Positions 1 to 9,588 are shown, counted from the stretch's first letter. The stretch is DNA of 64,000 bases from Thauera propionica (GCF_002245655.1 NZ_NOIH01000014.1:90678-154677), one strand, 5' to 3'. Numbers and translations: made by a program. Notes: a model not told the origin generated them from the letters alone.

Positions 1-507
1 CTGGTTGCCAATGCGCGTGAGGCCGGTGTGTGGCTGCTTATGCCGCAGACCTTCATGAACCGCTCCGGCCAGGCCATCGGCGCGCTCGCGCGCTTCTACC
101 GCATCGAACCGTCCGAGATCCTCGTCGTGCACGACGAGCTCGACATCCCGCCCGGCCAGCTACGCTTGAAGTTCGGCGGCGGTCTCGGCGGCCACAACGG
201 GCTGAAGGACACCTCCGCCCATCTCGGCACCCACGATTACTGGCGCCTGCGCATCGGCATCGGCCACCCGGGCGACCGCAACGAAGTGGTCAACTTCGTC
301 CTCAAGCCCGCCCGGCGCGAGGAGCAGCAGCAGATCGACGAAGCGATCGACAAGGCGCTGGCGACCTGGCCGCAGCTCGCGCGTGGCGAACTCAACGCCA
401 CGGCCACGAAGCTCAACGCCCGCCCCGCGCCCCCCAAGCCTCCCAAAGCACCCAGGCCCCCGAAAGAGACGAAGCCGGGACCGGCGCCCGAAGACGCCGG
501 CGCCTGA
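1..507 (+). CDS. pth: Peptidyl-tRNA hydrolase, 3' part (partial at window edge)
   Basis: Pth releases peptides from peptidyl-tRNAs that drop off the ribosome, recycling tRNA in the cytoplasm. The frame is open from base 1, so the gene starts upstream of the window; about 168 residues are visible. The family's substrate-binding motifs are present in order: TFMNRSG (conserved Asn), HDELD, and the glycine-rich [12 protein letters not shown] loop with its conserved Asn. The N-terminal catalytic His lies outside the window. The protein ends in a Pro/Lys-rich tail longer than usual for the family. The next gene is convergent, 18 bp away. Confidence 0.95.
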   Translation: MVANAREAGVWLLMPQTFMNRSGQAIGALARFYRIEPSEILVVHDELDIPPGQLRLKFGGGLGGHNGLKDTSAHLGTHDYWRLRIGIGHPGDRNEVVNFVLKPARREEQQQIDEAIDKALATWPQLARGELNATATKLNARPAPPKPPKAPRPPKETKPGPAPEDAGA

Positions 508-525
508 ACGCCGCGGTCTTCCGTA

Positions 526-1395
526 TCAGCAGCCCACCGCCGCCAGCGCACGCAGCGGGCCGACCCGGCGAATCGCGTCGATCTGCTCCGGCTGGCGCGT
601 GTACAGCGTGCCACCGAAGCACACCGCACTGATCGAGATGCCCTCGAAGCACTCCTGGCTGCGCGGCAGCATCAGCAGCCAGCCCTCGCCCACCAGCAGA
701 TTGCACGGCGGCAGCAGGCCGTCCTCGCCCGGCGCCAGACCCAGCTCGTCGCACGCATTGCGGTAGCCCGCCAGCAGGCTGTCAGCTGCCACCTCGACCG
801 GCACGCCCCGGCCGCTGAGCACGCGGACAAACACATGCTTCATCGGTAGCGCCGGGTGTGTTGCGACGCCCTGCTCGGGCAGCCCCAGCGGCAAGCCGCC
901 GGCAAACAGGCGCAGGCTGGCGTTGCCCTCGGCCTCGGGCATCCACTGCAGGTGCTTGTGGCGCTGGCTGGCGCCTGCCGCCGCGCCGCCGTTGTACAGC
1001 CCGATGCCGCCCGCTTCGGCCATGATCGTCGCCAGTGCAGCGAAGTCGCTGTGCTCCAGCGGCCGCAACTGCTCCTCGAACGTCCGCCGCGCCAGCACGA
1101 GGTGGCGCTCGCACAGCGGAAACTTGTTCAGGATGGCGACATGCCCGTCGCCCACCGGCCCCACCGTCAGTTCCGGGTCCGGATTGAGAAAGGGGTTGAA
1201 GTTCGGGTCACGCGGCCCGCCCGGAATCGCCACTTTGGCCGCGTCCTTGACCGCCAGCGACGACACCCAGCGCACGGTGAAGCGCATGCCGTCATCCTCC
1301 ATCTCGATCTGTTCGGCCTGCACCGGTTGCAGCGCACCTGACGCAAGCGCAGTCGCGCTGCGCTCATCGATTGACTCCAGCCATGCCCTACCCAT
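526..1395 (-). CDS. ATP adenylyltransferase / Ap4A phosphorylase-like HIT-superfamily protein
   Basis: The 289-residue protein resembles yeast-type Apa1/Apa2 enzymes, which cleave diadenosine tetraphosphate phosphorolytically. The key sequence is ASQRHKHLQW near residue 140, matching the His-x-His-x-Gln catalytic motif of that branch of the histidine-triad superfamily, preceded by a Gly-rich stretch. A strong Shine-Dalgarno (GGAGGAG) lies five bases before the chosen ATG. The gene is convergent with pth and divergent from ychF, with a shared promoter region at 1396-1591. The superfamily and motif are clear; the exact nucleotide substrate is inferred. Confidence 0.85.
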   Translation of the reverse strand: MGRAWLESIDERSATALASGALQPVQAEQIEMEDDGMRFTVRWVSSLAVKDAAKVAIPGGPRDPNFNPFLNPDPELTVGPVGDGHVAILNKFPLCERHLVLARRTFEEQLRPLEHSDFAALATIMAEAGGIGLYNGGAAAGASQRHKHLQWMPEAEGNASLRLFAGGLPLGLPEQGVATHPALPMKHVFVRVLSGRGVPVEVAADSLLAGYRNACDELGLAPGEDGLLPPCNLLVGEGWLLMLPRSQECFEGISISAVCFGGTLYTRQPEQIDAIRRVGPLRALAAVGC

Positions 1396-1591
1396 GTCAT
1401 CTCCTCCCTTGGTCTACTTTTGGGCCAATGCAAGCCGGGCATTGTAGGCCGGGAGAACGGGGTTTGCGCACGCCACGAGGACGGCGCTTTGAACGCACCC
1501 CCGGCGACACGGTACAATTACGAGTTTTCCACACCGGATCAAGGCCGTAGCGCGACTTCCACGCAGCCGCCCCGGAACGACAAGGATTCAC

Positions 1592-2683
1592 ATGAGCCTG
1601 AAATGCGGAATCGTCGGCCTGCCCAACGTCGGCAAGTCGACCCTGTTCAATGCGCTGACCAAGGCCGGCATCCAGGCCGAGAACTACCCCTTCTGCACCA
1701 TCGAGCCCAACGTCGGCATCGTCGAGGTGCCGGACCCCCGCCTCGATGCGCTGTCCGAGATCGTCAAGCCGCAGAAGATCCAGCCTGCCATCGTCGAATT
1801 CGTCGATATCGCCGGGCTCGTCGCGGGCGCCTCGAAGGGCGAAGGCCTGGGTAACCAGTTCCTCGCCAACATCCGCGAGACCGACGCCATCGTGCACGTC
1901 GTGCGCTGCTTCGCCGACGACAACGTGATTCACGTCTCGGGCAGCGTCGACCCGATCCGCGACATCGAGGTCATCGACACCGAACTCGCGCTCGCCGACA
2001 TGGCCACCGTCGAGAAGGCGCTCAATCGCTACAAGCGCCCTGCCGCCTCCGGCGACAAGGAGGCCAAGATCCTGGTCGCGGTGCTCGAGAAGTGCTTCAC
2101 CCAGCTCGATCAGGGCAAGGCGGTGCGTGCGCTGGACCTGTCGAAGGAAGAATGGGCTTCGCTCCGCCCCTTCTGCCTGATCACCGCCAAGCCGGTGCTG
2201 TACGCTGCCAACGTCGCCGAGAACGGTTTCGACAACAACCCGCACCTGGATGCGGTGCGCGCCCACGCCGCGGCCGAGGGCGCCGAAGTCGTCGCCCTGT
2301 GCGCGGCGATCGAAGCCGAGATCGCCGACCTCGACGATGCCGACAAGAAGGATTTTCTCGAGTCCATGGGTCTCGAGGAGCCGGGCCTCGACCGCCTGAT
2401 CCGCGCCGGCTACAAGCTGCTCGGCCTGCAGACCTATTTCACCGCCGGCGTGAAGGAAGTGCGCGCCTGGACCATCCACGTCGGCGACACGGCCCCGCAG
2501 GCAGCCGGCGTGATCCATACCGACTTCGAGCGCGGCTTCATCCGCGCGCAGACCATCGCCTTCGAGGATTTCATCCAGTACAAGGGCGAGACCGGCGCCA
2601 AGGAAGCCGGCAAGATGCGCGCCGAGGGCAAGGATTATGTGGTGAAGGATGGTGACGTACTGAACTTCCTGTTCAACGTCTGA
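1592..2683 (+). CDS. ychF: Redox-regulated ATPase YchF (Obg-family P-loop)
   Basis: YchF is a ribosome-associated, Obg-family nucleotidase that prefers ATP and affects stress responses. The 363-residue length is typical. The start [20 protein letters not shown] contains the P-loop (GLPNVGKS), followed by the G3 segment DIAGLV. The C-terminal TGS-like domain ends in the characteristic NFLFNV. pth and ychF are commonly neighbours in proteobacteria; here one gene on the other strand lies between them. A terminator follows, and beyond it the chromosome is interrupted by the accessory element. Confidence 0.97.
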   Translation: MSLKCGIVGLPNVGKSTLFNALTKAGIQAENYPFCTIEPNVGIVEVPDPRLDALSEIVKPQKIQPAIVEFVDIAGLVAGASKGEGLGNQFLANIRETDAIVHVVRCFADDNVIHVSGSVDPIRDIEVIDTELALADMATVEKALNRYKRPAASGDKEAKILVAVLEKCFTQLDQGKAVRALDLSKEEWASLRPFCLITAKPVLYAANVAENGFDNNPHLDAVRAHAAAEGAEVVALCAAIEAEIADLDDADKKDFLESMGLEEPGLDRLIRAGYKLLGLQTYFTAGVKEVRAWTIHVGDTAPQAAGVIHTDFERGFIRAQTIAFEDFIQYKGETGAKEAGKMRAEGKDYVVKDGDVLNFLFNV

Positions 2684-2743
2684 CCCAAACAAGCCATTTC
2701 TCAGGATTTCACAAGATTACTTTGAAGCCCTGAAGCAGCGACA

Positions 2744-2772
2744 GAACCCCGGAAAATCCGGGGTTCTTCGTT
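2744..2772 (+). terminator. Rho-independent terminator after ychF
   Basis: A 10-bp perfect stem (GAACCCCGGA / TCCGGGGTTC, loop AAA) is followed by a short T-rich stretch. It lies 60 bases after the ychF stop codon, on the chromosomal side of the proposed attachment site. Confidence 0.8.
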
Positions 2773-2811
2773 TCCATGGGTTGCATGAGATTGCCCGGCC
2801 TTGCCCGCGGA

Positions 2812-2821
2812 AAGTGACTAC
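2812..2821 (+). repeat. Putative attL core (left end of accessory element)
   Basis: The 10-mer AAGTGACTAC recurs in direct orientation at 26588-26597. Just inside the element on this side are two GGTGTATAY-like sites (2825-2833 and 2857-2867). The right end carries a similar GTGTATATG just inside its own copy. A direct-repeat core with related sites on both internal flanks is what tyrosine-recombinase insertion would leave. The core is short, so the assignment is an inference. Confidence 0.5.
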
Positions 2822-2824
2822 GTA

Positions 2825-2867
2825 GGTGTATACGAAAATTAGACCTAGCAAAATAAGGTGTATATGA
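2825..2867 (+). promoter_or_regulatory. Two GGTGTATA-type direct repeats upstream of the integrase
   Basis: GGTGTATAC (2825-2833) and GGTGTATATGA (2857-2867) are direct repeats 32 bp apart, 38-80 bases before the integrase start. They could be integrase arm-binding sites, operators of the integrase promoter, or both. A related GTGTATATG lies at 26578-26586, inside the right end. Confidence 0.45.
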
Positions 2868-2904
2868 TCCATCCATCACCCCTTCTTGCCGACCCCGTGA
2901 CACC

Positions 2905-4101
2905 ATGCTTACAGATGCTCACTGCCGTGCTGCCAAACCGAAGGAGCAGCTCTACCGCCTGAATGACCTTCGCGGCCTTTACCTTGAAGTGAAGCCCAAT
3001 GGGGTGAAGGCTTGGCGCTACCGCTTCAAGCTGGGCGGCAAGGGGTCGTGGTTCGCGCTGGGCGACTACCCTGCCGTCAGCCTTGCCGAAGCGCGGGACA
3101 AGTGCGAGGAAGCGCGGAAGCTGGTCAAGCAGGGCATCAACCCCGTCCAGCACCGGCAGCTTGAGCGCCTCAAGCGCGAAGAGGATTCCGCCAATACCTT
3201 CGAGACCGTCGCCAAAGAGTGGCTGGCTCTGCGGGACTGGGAGGACATCACCAAGAAACGCCGCCTGGACATGCTGGGGCGGGTGGTCTTCCCCAGCATC
3301 GGCAAGCTTCCGGTGCGCGACATCACCCCTGCGCACGTTCTCGACATCCTTACCAAGACCGTGAAACGCGGTGCGCCGACTGTCGCTGCGGAAGCCAAGC
3401 GCACCATGTCCGGTGTCTTCGAGCTGGCAGTTGCCACCTTGCGGGCAGACAACGATCCCGTCTGGCCCGTCCGCAAGGCTTTGCCCGCCAACAAGACGCA
3501 ACACAAGACGGCACTGACCACCGCGCAGATCGGCAAGCTGCTCAACGACTTCGACAACCACCGTTGCGGCTATCAGGTCAATTTCTGCATCCAGTTGATG
3601 TGGTGGACACTGGCGCGTCCCAGCGAAGCGGCAGAAGCGGAATGGGCTGAATTCGATCTCGATGCCGCGCTTTGGACGATCCCAGCCCGGCGCATGAAAG
3701 CCCGCCGTGAACATGTAGTGCCGTTGCCAACGCAGGCCGTAGAGATGTTGCGCCGCCTGCACGCCATCAGCGGTGATCGGACGCACCTATTTCCCGGCAG
3801 GGATGACCGCAACAGGCCGATGTCGGTGCATTCGATCCGGCAGGCGCTCAAGGTGCTGGGCTGGAGCGGCACCTACAGCCCGCATGGCACCAGAACCACG
3901 GGCAGCACCCGGCTGAACGAAATGGGCTATCGCCCGGATGCCATTGAAGCGCAGCTTGCCCACGCGGAACCCAACTCGGTGCGTCGCACCTACAACCATG
4001 CCACCTACCTTGAAGAACGGCGGAGCATGATGCAGGCGTGGGCGGACAAGCTCGAAATCTGGAAGCAGGAGAGCACAGGTGAAGTCAGTAGAACACAGTG
4101 A
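2905..4101 (+). CDS. P4-type tyrosine recombinase/integrase
   Basis: This 398-residue site-specific recombinase would insert and excise the element. The N-terminus (about residues 1-90) is the DUF4102-type arm-binding domain (MLTDAHCRAAKP, LRGLYLEVKPNG). A central SAM-like core-binding domain follows, then the catalytic domain. Visible catalytic residues are Arg in TLARPSE, the His-x-x-Arg pair in HGTRTT, and the nucleophile Tyr in RRTYNHATYLEERR. Most relatives use tRNA 3' ends, but no tRNA is visible next to this one. It is the first gene inside the left boundary, and its 3' end overlaps the next gene by 23 bp. Confidence 0.95.
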   Translation: MLTDAHCRAAKPKEQLYRLNDLRGLYLEVKPNGVKAWRYRFKLGGKGSWFALGDYPAVSLAEARDKCEEARKLVKQGINPVQHRQLERLKREEDSANTFETVAKEWLALRDWEDITKKRRLDMLGRVVFPSIGKLPVRDITPAHVLDILTKTVKRGAPTVAAEAKRTMSGVFELAVATLRADNDPVWPVRKALPANKTQHKTALTTAQIGKLLNDFDNHRCGYQVNFCIQLMWWTLARPSEAAEAEWAEFDLDAALWTIPARRMKARREHVVPLPTQAVEMLRRLHAISGDRTHLFPGRDDRNRPMSVHSIRQALKVLGWSGTYSPHGTRTTGSTRLNEMGYRPDAIEAQLAHAEPNSVRRTYNHATYLEERRSMMQAWADKLEIWKQESTGEVSRTQ

Positions 4102-4846
4102 GTACCTGCCCGACACGGAGGCAGGACGCTCACTATTCAGGGAGCGCCTGATTGCAAAAATTCAGCAACATCGCGATTTCAAGGCGCTGCCACAAGAAAC
4201 TCAGTCGAGCTTCTTTGAGGAATTAGCTGAACTCACCCTCTTCGGCACCAACAACTGTTCGGTGGAGACACATAGCCCTAGGATACGCAAGCTCGAAAAA
4301 CTGGCCGATAGTTATCGCCGGGTTGCCAATAGCATTGCACTGCTTTCGGAAATAGATGAACTGCTGCTCGATGATGCCTTTCAACACAGCATGCCTTTGC
4401 AACAGCAAAAGAAACTGATGCGGCAGCTGGCTGCTGATATTAATGGCCTGATAGGCGCTATGCGTCAGACGCCCGCTGGCACATCTGAGCGGTTTTTGCT
4501 ACGACTGCAGGGCGCGAGCTTTCTGAAGAAATTGGAAAAGCTGGGAGTCGCCTGCAAGATCAACAATGATTTTCAGAAAATCGACCAAGATGATGTGTCG
4601 CACCGCGAGGAAAGCGAGGGCGTGCAACACTTTCTGCCGGATCTTTCGCAAAGTATGACTCTTGCCATGCTCTGTACCATGCTGACTATCCTCAACAATG
4701 GCCAGATCGTTGAATGGAGCTATTGCCGAAGGCTGCTAAAGGAAGGCAAAAAAGCGCTTGCTTTTGAACGTCGACTCGCTGAATCACTACCAAGATCAGA
4801 CGAGTTATTAGTGTTAAAAAACCAAATTCTCCAACATGGCCAGTGA
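4079..4846 (+). CDS. Unknown protein overlapping the integrase gene
   Basis: I do not recognise this 255-residue protein. It appears helical and charged (repeated Leu/Lys/Glu/Gln), with no clear signal peptide, membrane segment or metal motif. The start overlaps the last 23 bases of the integrase gene in another frame, so the two are probably translated from one message. Base composition is visibly less GC-rich than the flanking chromosome, consistent with acquired DNA. It converges with qatD, 16 bp away. It could be a recombination accessory factor or a passenger gene; nothing in the sequence decides this. Confidence 0.7.
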   Translation: MKSVEHSEYLPDTEAGRSLFRERLIAKIQQHRDFKALPQETQSSFFEELAELTLFGTNNCSVETHSPRIRKLEKLADSYRRVANSIALLSEIDELLLDDAFQHSMPLQQQKKLMRQLAADINGLIGAMRQTPAGTSERFLLRLQGASFLKKLEKLGVACKINNDFQKIDQDDVSHREESEGVQHFLPDLSQSMTLAMLCTMLTILNNGQIVEWSYCRRLLKEGKKALAFERRLAESLPRSDELLVLKNQILQHGQ

Positions 4847-4862
4847 TGCTAAAAGCTGGAAA

Positions 4863-5603
4863 TTAGTATTGCCGTATTAGTCTCAAAAGACGATGAGAGT
4901 TTTCGCTCAGCAAAATTGCTGCTTCCTGGGTGGAAATGCCCCATGCTTGTCCTAGGTGCCTAGCTGTGAGGTCTGCGCTCCAGGGTGGAACTGGCTTGTC
5001 ATCGACCTGTGCAAACGGGCCGTCACTTTCGGGAACAACAAAGTGCCGCGGTAGCTTCGCCGCCAAAGCCCGGCCACTACTCGATGCAAGTGCCGCCGGC
5101 CCGATGCTGAACCAGCAGCCACGCTCTTCCGCAGCTCGCAGCTCCTTCACCGTCCCTGTGAACCAGTGCATTACTGCGGTTCCAAATCTGGCATGTCGAT
5201 CCAAAACAGCCAGTACGTCATTTACAGCTTGGCGTGAATGAATGCTGAGCACACGACCGCCCAGTGCCGAGCTACGTTCAATGATGGCCTCAAATAGGCC
5301 GCGCTGAACATCGTAGCTCTTGCGGTAGCGAGACGAGCCATCAAGGCCCACTTCGCCAACGGCTGTGACATCGCCCATTTGCGTCAACAGAAGGTCGAGC
5401 TCGCCGGCACGCTCGTGCGCAATCTCTGGATGAAGTCCTGGGGTGACGAGTACATTCGCTGCGCCGGTAAGCACACGCGCAGTCGCAACAAAGGCCTTTG
5501 GGCTGGTAGTCACCAGCCATGTGAATTCATTCTTTTGCGCAGCTTCCTTGAATACCTCGCGAGCGTTCGGATAGAGGTCAAGGTGGCAGTGGAAATCCAT
5601 CAC
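4863..5603 (-). CDS. qatD: QatD, TatD-like metal-dependent hydrolase of the Qat defence system
   Basis: This 246-residue TatD-family enzyme begins MMDFHCHLDLY, giving the His-x-His metal site at residues 5-7. It continues with VGEVGLDG (metal-ligand Glu) and further His/Asp positions in LSIHSRQ and ESDGPF. TatD proteins are metal-dependent nucleases. As the last gene of a qatABCD operon it corresponds to QatD of the Qat anti-phage system (Gao et al. 2020). Its start overlaps the qatC stop by 4 bp, so translation is probably coupled. The family assignment is from sequence; the defence role rests on the four-gene context. Confidence 0.9.
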   Translation of the reverse strand: MMDFHCHLDLYPNAREVFKEAAQKNEFTWLVTTSPKAFVATARVLTGAANVLVTPGLHPEIAHERAGELDLLLTQMGDVTAVGEVGLDGSSRYRKSYDVQRGLFEAIIERSSALGGRVLSIHSRQAVNDVLAVLDRHARFGTAVMHWFTGTVKELRAAEERGCWFSIGPAALASSSGRALAAKLPRHFVVPESDGPFAQVDDKPVPPWSADLTARHLGQAWGISTQEAAILLSENSHRLLRLIRQY

Positions 5604-6862
5604 AGTACGCCATCCCTCTGTAGCAAGGCTTCAAGCTCATTCAGGCCATTAGCAAGTACGTTCCTGTATGCCAATCTGGCAGCGGGCTCGGCAAATGCCA
5701 GAGAGGCCCCCAGGAATCGGTCCAAGCCCTTCTGCCGGGCCGTGAGTACGGCAAGGGCTGCAGCCATCGCGTCATCAGGTCCGCTAGTCTTGTTCGCGTC
5801 GGCCAACGAGCGGTGTACGTACTCGGTTGTATCGCGGGCAGGGTCCCAGGCGATAAAAGCGGCTTTGCGAATCATGCAAGGAACACACCGGCCGCAGTGC
5901 TTTCGGTTGTAGGTGCGAAAACGGCCGCAACTCGTGGAGTCCGCCGCCAACTGCTGAAGCAGAGGCTGGTTGAGACACTCGTTGAGCATCTGGCCTTTGG
6001 TTTTGAACTGATAGGGAAGTTCAAGCCGAACAGGCACATCCAATCCGTCCAACACGCTCTGCAACATTGCGATGAACTGCGGGTGCGTGGTCCGGGTGCT
6101 CAAACTAGAGACGCGTCCTGGCACCAAAGGCGGATTGATGCAAATGAATCCATTTTCTGGAACAAACACCTGGACAGGATCGGCGGCAACCCGCGAGGCA
6201 GCCAGCACCGCGAACGCGTAAAAGGCCAGAGACCGAGCGCGCGTTGAAGTCTCACGTTGGCCGCTAAAGCTGATCCCATGGCTCCATTGCCAGTGAGACC
6301 CCACACCGCCAAGCTGCGCTGCGTAATTCCTCTGACGCTGAGAATCCTCATGGGCCAGCTGCGACACAAACATCGGGCGGCGACCTTGTGCAACGAGGTC
6401 TATCCCCCCGATGAGGCTATCGAGGCCGCCTGATAGCAGGGACACGCAGTCGTGCGCAGTCGCGACGGGCCTGCCATCCGGTGGCGCTGCTCCGCCAGCT
6501 ACGAAATGGAGCTTCCAGTAGTCGCCAGTGAGAACCTTGAGAAGTGCTTCAAGTTGTTCTTGGAAAGGCAGCCAGCGCAGTGGCTCATGCAGGCCGACAG
6601 TGAGCTCAATCACGCGCGTCCAGCCATCCGCACTCGTGCTTCGAAGACAGGCCAAGTCGGCGGCGCAAACTGCTAGGCAGAACTGAACGAAGTCCCAGAC
6701 CTGAGCGCTCGGTGCGAACCCGCGCCGCTTCAACGAACCTCGCCATCCTTTCGCGATGGTGCCAACCCCAGGGCGTCGGGCGCTCTTGAAGTAGGTAAAT
6801 GCGAGTTCTCCAGCATCGAGGTGCGCAGGCAAGAAGTCAGGTGTTGTACATAGAACTTTCAT
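5600..6862 (-). CDS. qatC: QatC, QueC-like PP-loop enzyme of the Qat defence system
   Basis: The 420-residue protein has the PP-loop ATP pyrophosphatase motif LLSGGLDSLIGG (SGGLDS at 144-149), as in QueC, the 7-cyano-7-deazaguanine synthase. A Cys cluster around residues 310-340 (CGRFRT, CGRCVPC) resembles the QueC zinc site. The roughly 130-residue N-terminal extension is not part of housekeeping QueC and is typical of the defence-associated form. It overlaps qatB and qatD by 4 bp each. The substrate in Qat is not known to me; a deazaguanine-type modification is a guess from homology. Confidence 0.9.
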   Translation of the reverse strand: MKVLCTTPDFLPAHLDAGELAFTYFKSARRPGVGTIAKGWRGSLKRRGFAPSAQVWDFVQFCLAVCAADLACLRSTSADGWTRVIELTVGLHEPLRWLPFQEQLEALLKVLTGDYWKLHFVAGGAAPPDGRPVATAHDCVSLLSGGLDSLIGGIDLVAQGRRPMFVSQLAHEDSQRQRNYAAQLGGVGSHWQWSHGISFSGQRETSTRARSLAFYAFAVLAASRVAADPVQVFVPENGFICINPPLVPGRVSSLSTRTTHPQFIAMLQSVLDGLDVPVRLELPYQFKTKGQMLNECLNQPLLQQLAADSTSCGRFRTYNRKHCGRCVPCMIRKAAFIAWDPARDTTEYVHRSLADANKTSGPDDAMAAALAVLTARQKGLDRFLGASLAFAEPAARLAYRNVLANGLNELEALLQRDGVL

Positions 6863-7722
6863 TCGACAAATACCTCAAGGGTTGAGGCCAAGACTTCACT
6901 GGCAAGTCGTTGATGGTCAATCCCGCGTGGTCCTTGTCGGTCAAGAACCACCTTGACTTGCGCGTTGACATATTCCTTGATGTCGTTCCGATACAGCTGG
7001 ATTTGCCGCGCGTCGAACTTAAGCTTCTCGTATGTTTGACCCAGTTGCAGGTCAACGCGATTACATAGGTCGTTGGCGACGATGTAGCCGATGAGGTCGC
7101 CGATTTGTGCATCTGTCAGATTGAAGATGTCGACTTCAGGGGCTACCTCATACAGCTGACCAAGCGCTTCTGCCGCAGCGTTCCGAATGGATTCTTCGTC
7201 GACACTTCCTGTGTTCGGAAGAACTTCTTTGACCACCTCCAGGACGAGGTCGTTTGCTGAAAGGTTCTGGGCGCGAACCCGATGGACCCAGTCGACAACT
7301 CGTGGGTCCGTGGCATCCCGTGCGGACGCAAGAAATTGCCCCAGTTGGCCGGCCCCCTGAGCCGTCGCTCTCATGGTGGCCGCTGCTCGTCGCGGGCCGC
7401 CCATTCCCTTGCTGACCATGCTCTTGGTCGCACTGCGCAAAGCTTCGCGCCCCCCGCCACCAAGGAATGCCGACATGCCAGAACGGGCTGGAGCAAAGCG
7501 GCGGTCAGGCGCTAGCGCAGGCCCGGTCACATCACCGTCTTCACCGCCAGCCGCGTCGCCCTGCCCGTCAGCGTTGGCGTCGTTGGCATCAGCTGTAGGA
7601 GGGCCTTCGCCATCACCAGGCGCAGGACTGTCTCCGCCATTGCCGCCTTCGGGCGGCGACAGCCACTCAGGATCAAATGGGGAGCGGGAGCCACCACCTT
7701 TGCTTGATGTTGACGTTCCCAT
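6859..7722 (-). CDS. qatB: QatB, second component of the Qat defence system
   Basis: The first 70 or so of its 287 residues are low-complexity (Gly/Ser/Pro/Asp/Ala-rich). The remainder is an ordered, helical-looking domain rich in acidic residues and Leu. I see no enzyme motif, consistent with QatB having no assigned biochemical activity. The identification rests on size, on its place between a KAP-type ATPase and a QueC-like gene, and on the disordered N-terminus. The start shares one base with the qatA stop codon, indicating tight coupling. Confidence 0.85.
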   Translation of the reverse strand: MGTSTSSKGGGSRSPFDPEWLSPPEGGNGGDSPAPGDGEGPPTADANDANADGQGDAAGGEDGDVTGPALAPDRRFAPARSGMSAFLGGGGREALRSATKSMVSKGMGGPRRAAATMRATAQGAGQLGQFLASARDATDPRVVDWVHRVRAQNLSANDLVLEVVKEVLPNTGSVDEESIRNAAAEALGQLYEVAPEVDIFNLTDAQIGDLIGYIVANDLCNRVDLQLGQTYEKLKFDARQIQLYRNDIKEYVNAQVKVVLDRQGPRGIDHQRLASEVLASTLEVFVE

Positions 7723-9563
7723 CAGCGCGCTCCTTTCCTGGCTTGTTCAATGGCTTGCTTGACCGGTCTGGAAGCATCACCGGAGGCATGCCACTGATCG
7801 AGCACAGGGCGAGCCCACGTCTGCTCATAAAGGAGAGGGACGAGCCCTGGACCGACCTCCTTGATGGGCGCCTGGGCCAGCAACGCGGCGGCCTTTGCAC
7901 CAAGGTCAGGAAAGATCTTGGAGATTTCCAGCAATGGCACAACATCTTCGGTTTGTCGCCAGTTTCGCTTTGGTGACTTCAGCTGCCACACCTTGGCCAT
8001 TACCGCGTCAGCCTGACTCATTCCAGCTGCTCGAATTGCCTGTGTCAGCGGCTCATTTGCGCTGGTCGCAACCATCAGCGCATCCCGCAAAGCACGGCCT
8101 TCGGTCGTCAAGCTGTCGTCACCGAAGTCCCGCATCGCGGAGTCCCTGCTCAGGTGGAGCAATGGGCGCAGGTCCATTTCGCCGAGCGCAGGCGCAAGCC
8201 CAAGCCACTCCCTATGGAAGAACTCATCCTTGAAGGGCTCAGGCAAGGCTCCACCTTCTCGGGTGGCCTGTTCAGCCAGTCGAATGGCATCAACACGTCC
8301 TTCCGTCGCGGAAGTGACCCGGCCTGCAAGTGCGTTTGCCAAGGCTTCGTCGCAGCGCTCCAACAGGTGCCATTTGGCCAAAGCCTTGAGGTCCAATTCA
8401 ATCCCCTGAGGCTTGGCCAAGGCTGACCGGAGAAAGACAGTGTTGAGGAACCGCTTCATCAGGCGCGGATTGGCGTTTACCTTGCTCGAACTCGTGAGCA
8501 GCGGTGCCAACCCCTCAGCCAATTCCATCAGCTCGACCAAGTGAGCGTTCTGAGGGTTGATGAGGCCCTTCAAAAATTCCAGCGTCACCGCATCACCGCG
8601 CCAACTGGTCTTGAGGCGTTCAGCGACGGCCTGAACCGCGCGAGTGAACTGACCATCGACGAACTGGCCGTCAGCAACGGCCCGCTCCAGCAGCAACAAC
8701 GCCAGGTAGGCCTTTGCCTCGTTCACCCCTAGCCTTGGCACATGCAGCGGGACCTGGATAAGCTTGTCGAAGTAGTTCGTCGCAACCTCATCGCTGATGC
8801 CCGTCCCCGCAAAGTGCACTCGCACAGCACCTCGGATGAACTCGTTGTCGGCAGCGACAACAAACGCACTGCGTTTCAGGAACAGCAGCAGGCGAATGGA
8901 CTCAAGTGTCGAAATGGCCGTCTGCGGGAGACAACGATCAAGGTCGTCCACGAACACGACAAGGGTAATCTTCAGCTCCTCCAGAAGCTCCTCAAGTGCG
9001 TCTCGAAATGCCTGAATTTCGCCTGGTAGAGAGACCGGCTCGGCAGGCTTCAGTACCCCCCAATCCTCATCCTTCTCGGCCCGGTCGTCGCCAGCCTCTC
9101 CCTGTTCGTCGCTCAAGCCAAACTTTGCGAGCGCACGTCCAATCAAGCCAATCGGAATGCCTGTGGCGATCGTTGCCGCCGCTTCGCCCCCGAGTTGAAC
9201 AACTCGCAACAGATTGATGCGCTGAAGAAGCCTTTTGGCTTTCTTCACCAGTCCCTCGTCAGCGGCAGCTCGGCGCAACACTTCATCACCGACCATTTGA
9301 AGAAGAGCACTACGTGCGCCCTCAAAGTCCTGATACAGCCAAGGATTGAAGGTGACCACCACGTACGTATTCTTGTCGGGATCTGCGTCGACGTTCAGCC
9401 GTGACGCGACCATGCGTACCAATGAGGATTTCCCAACGCCCCAGCCGCCGGATACGCCAATAGAAATGGGCTGGCCGTTGGCCTGCTGCAGAAGCTTTGC
9501 GCAGGCATCCGCAACGACGCCGAAGTTCAAGTAGTCCGTGGTTGTTTCGTTGTCATGCCACAT
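7722..9563 (-). CDS. qatA: QatA, KAP-family P-loop ATPase of the Qat defence system
   Basis: This 613-residue KAP-type NTPase has Walker A GGWGVGKSS at residues 39-47 and Walker B VVFVDDLDRC near residue 205. An intervening hydrophobic stretch (AAATIATGIPIGLIG) may insert in or touch the membrane, as in many KAP ATPases. It is the first gene of qatABCD; a purine-rich ribosome-binding site (GGGAGGAG) precedes the ATG. Only 25 bp separate it from the upstream hsdR stop codon on the same strand, so the Qat genes may be read from the restriction-modification transcript. Confidence 0.92.
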   Translation of the reverse strand: MWHDNETTTDYLNFGVVADACAKLLQQANGQPISIGVSGGWGVGKSSLVRMVASRLNVDADPDKNTYVVVTFNPWLYQDFEGARSALLQMVGDEVLRRAAADEGLVKKAKRLLQRINLLRVVQLGGEAAATIATGIPIGLIGRALAKFGLSDEQGEAGDDRAEKDEDWGVLKPAEPVSLPGEIQAFRDALEELLEELKITLVVFVDDLDRCLPQTAISTLESIRLLLFLKRSAFVVAADNEFIRGAVRVHFAGTGISDEVATNYFDKLIQVPLHVPRLGVNEAKAYLALLLLERAVADGQFVDGQFTRAVQAVAERLKTSWRGDAVTLEFLKGLINPQNAHLVELMELAEGLAPLLTSSSKVNANPRLMKRFLNTVFLRSALAKPQGIELDLKALAKWHLLERCDEALANALAGRVTSATEGRVDAIRLAEQATREGGALPEPFKDEFFHREWLGLAPALGEMDLRPLLHLSRDSAMRDFGDDSLTTEGRALRDALMVATSANEPLTQAIRAAGMSQADAVMAKVWQLKSPKRNWRQTEDVVPLLEISKIFPDLGAKAAALLAQAPIKEVGPGLVPLLYEQTWARPVLDQWHASGDASRPVKQAIEQARKGAR

Positions 9564-9588
9564 GTTCTCCTCCCTGATAATCGAGTGC

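Noticed and set aside
2660..2690. Attachment site at the ychF 3' end (AACGTCTGA recurs at 26661-26669)
   Set aside because: Only nine bases match, flanking bases differ, and it implies a boundary that ignores the better 10-bp repeat with mirrored internal sites. It may be chance.
2684..2904. tRNA gene as integration target
   Set aside because: No cloverleaf or T-arm (GGTTCGAATCC-like) sequence lies next to the integrase or at the right end.
5600..6862. Housekeeping queuosine gene queC
   Set aside because: The long N-terminal extension and the qatA-qatB-qatD context point to the defence paralogue.
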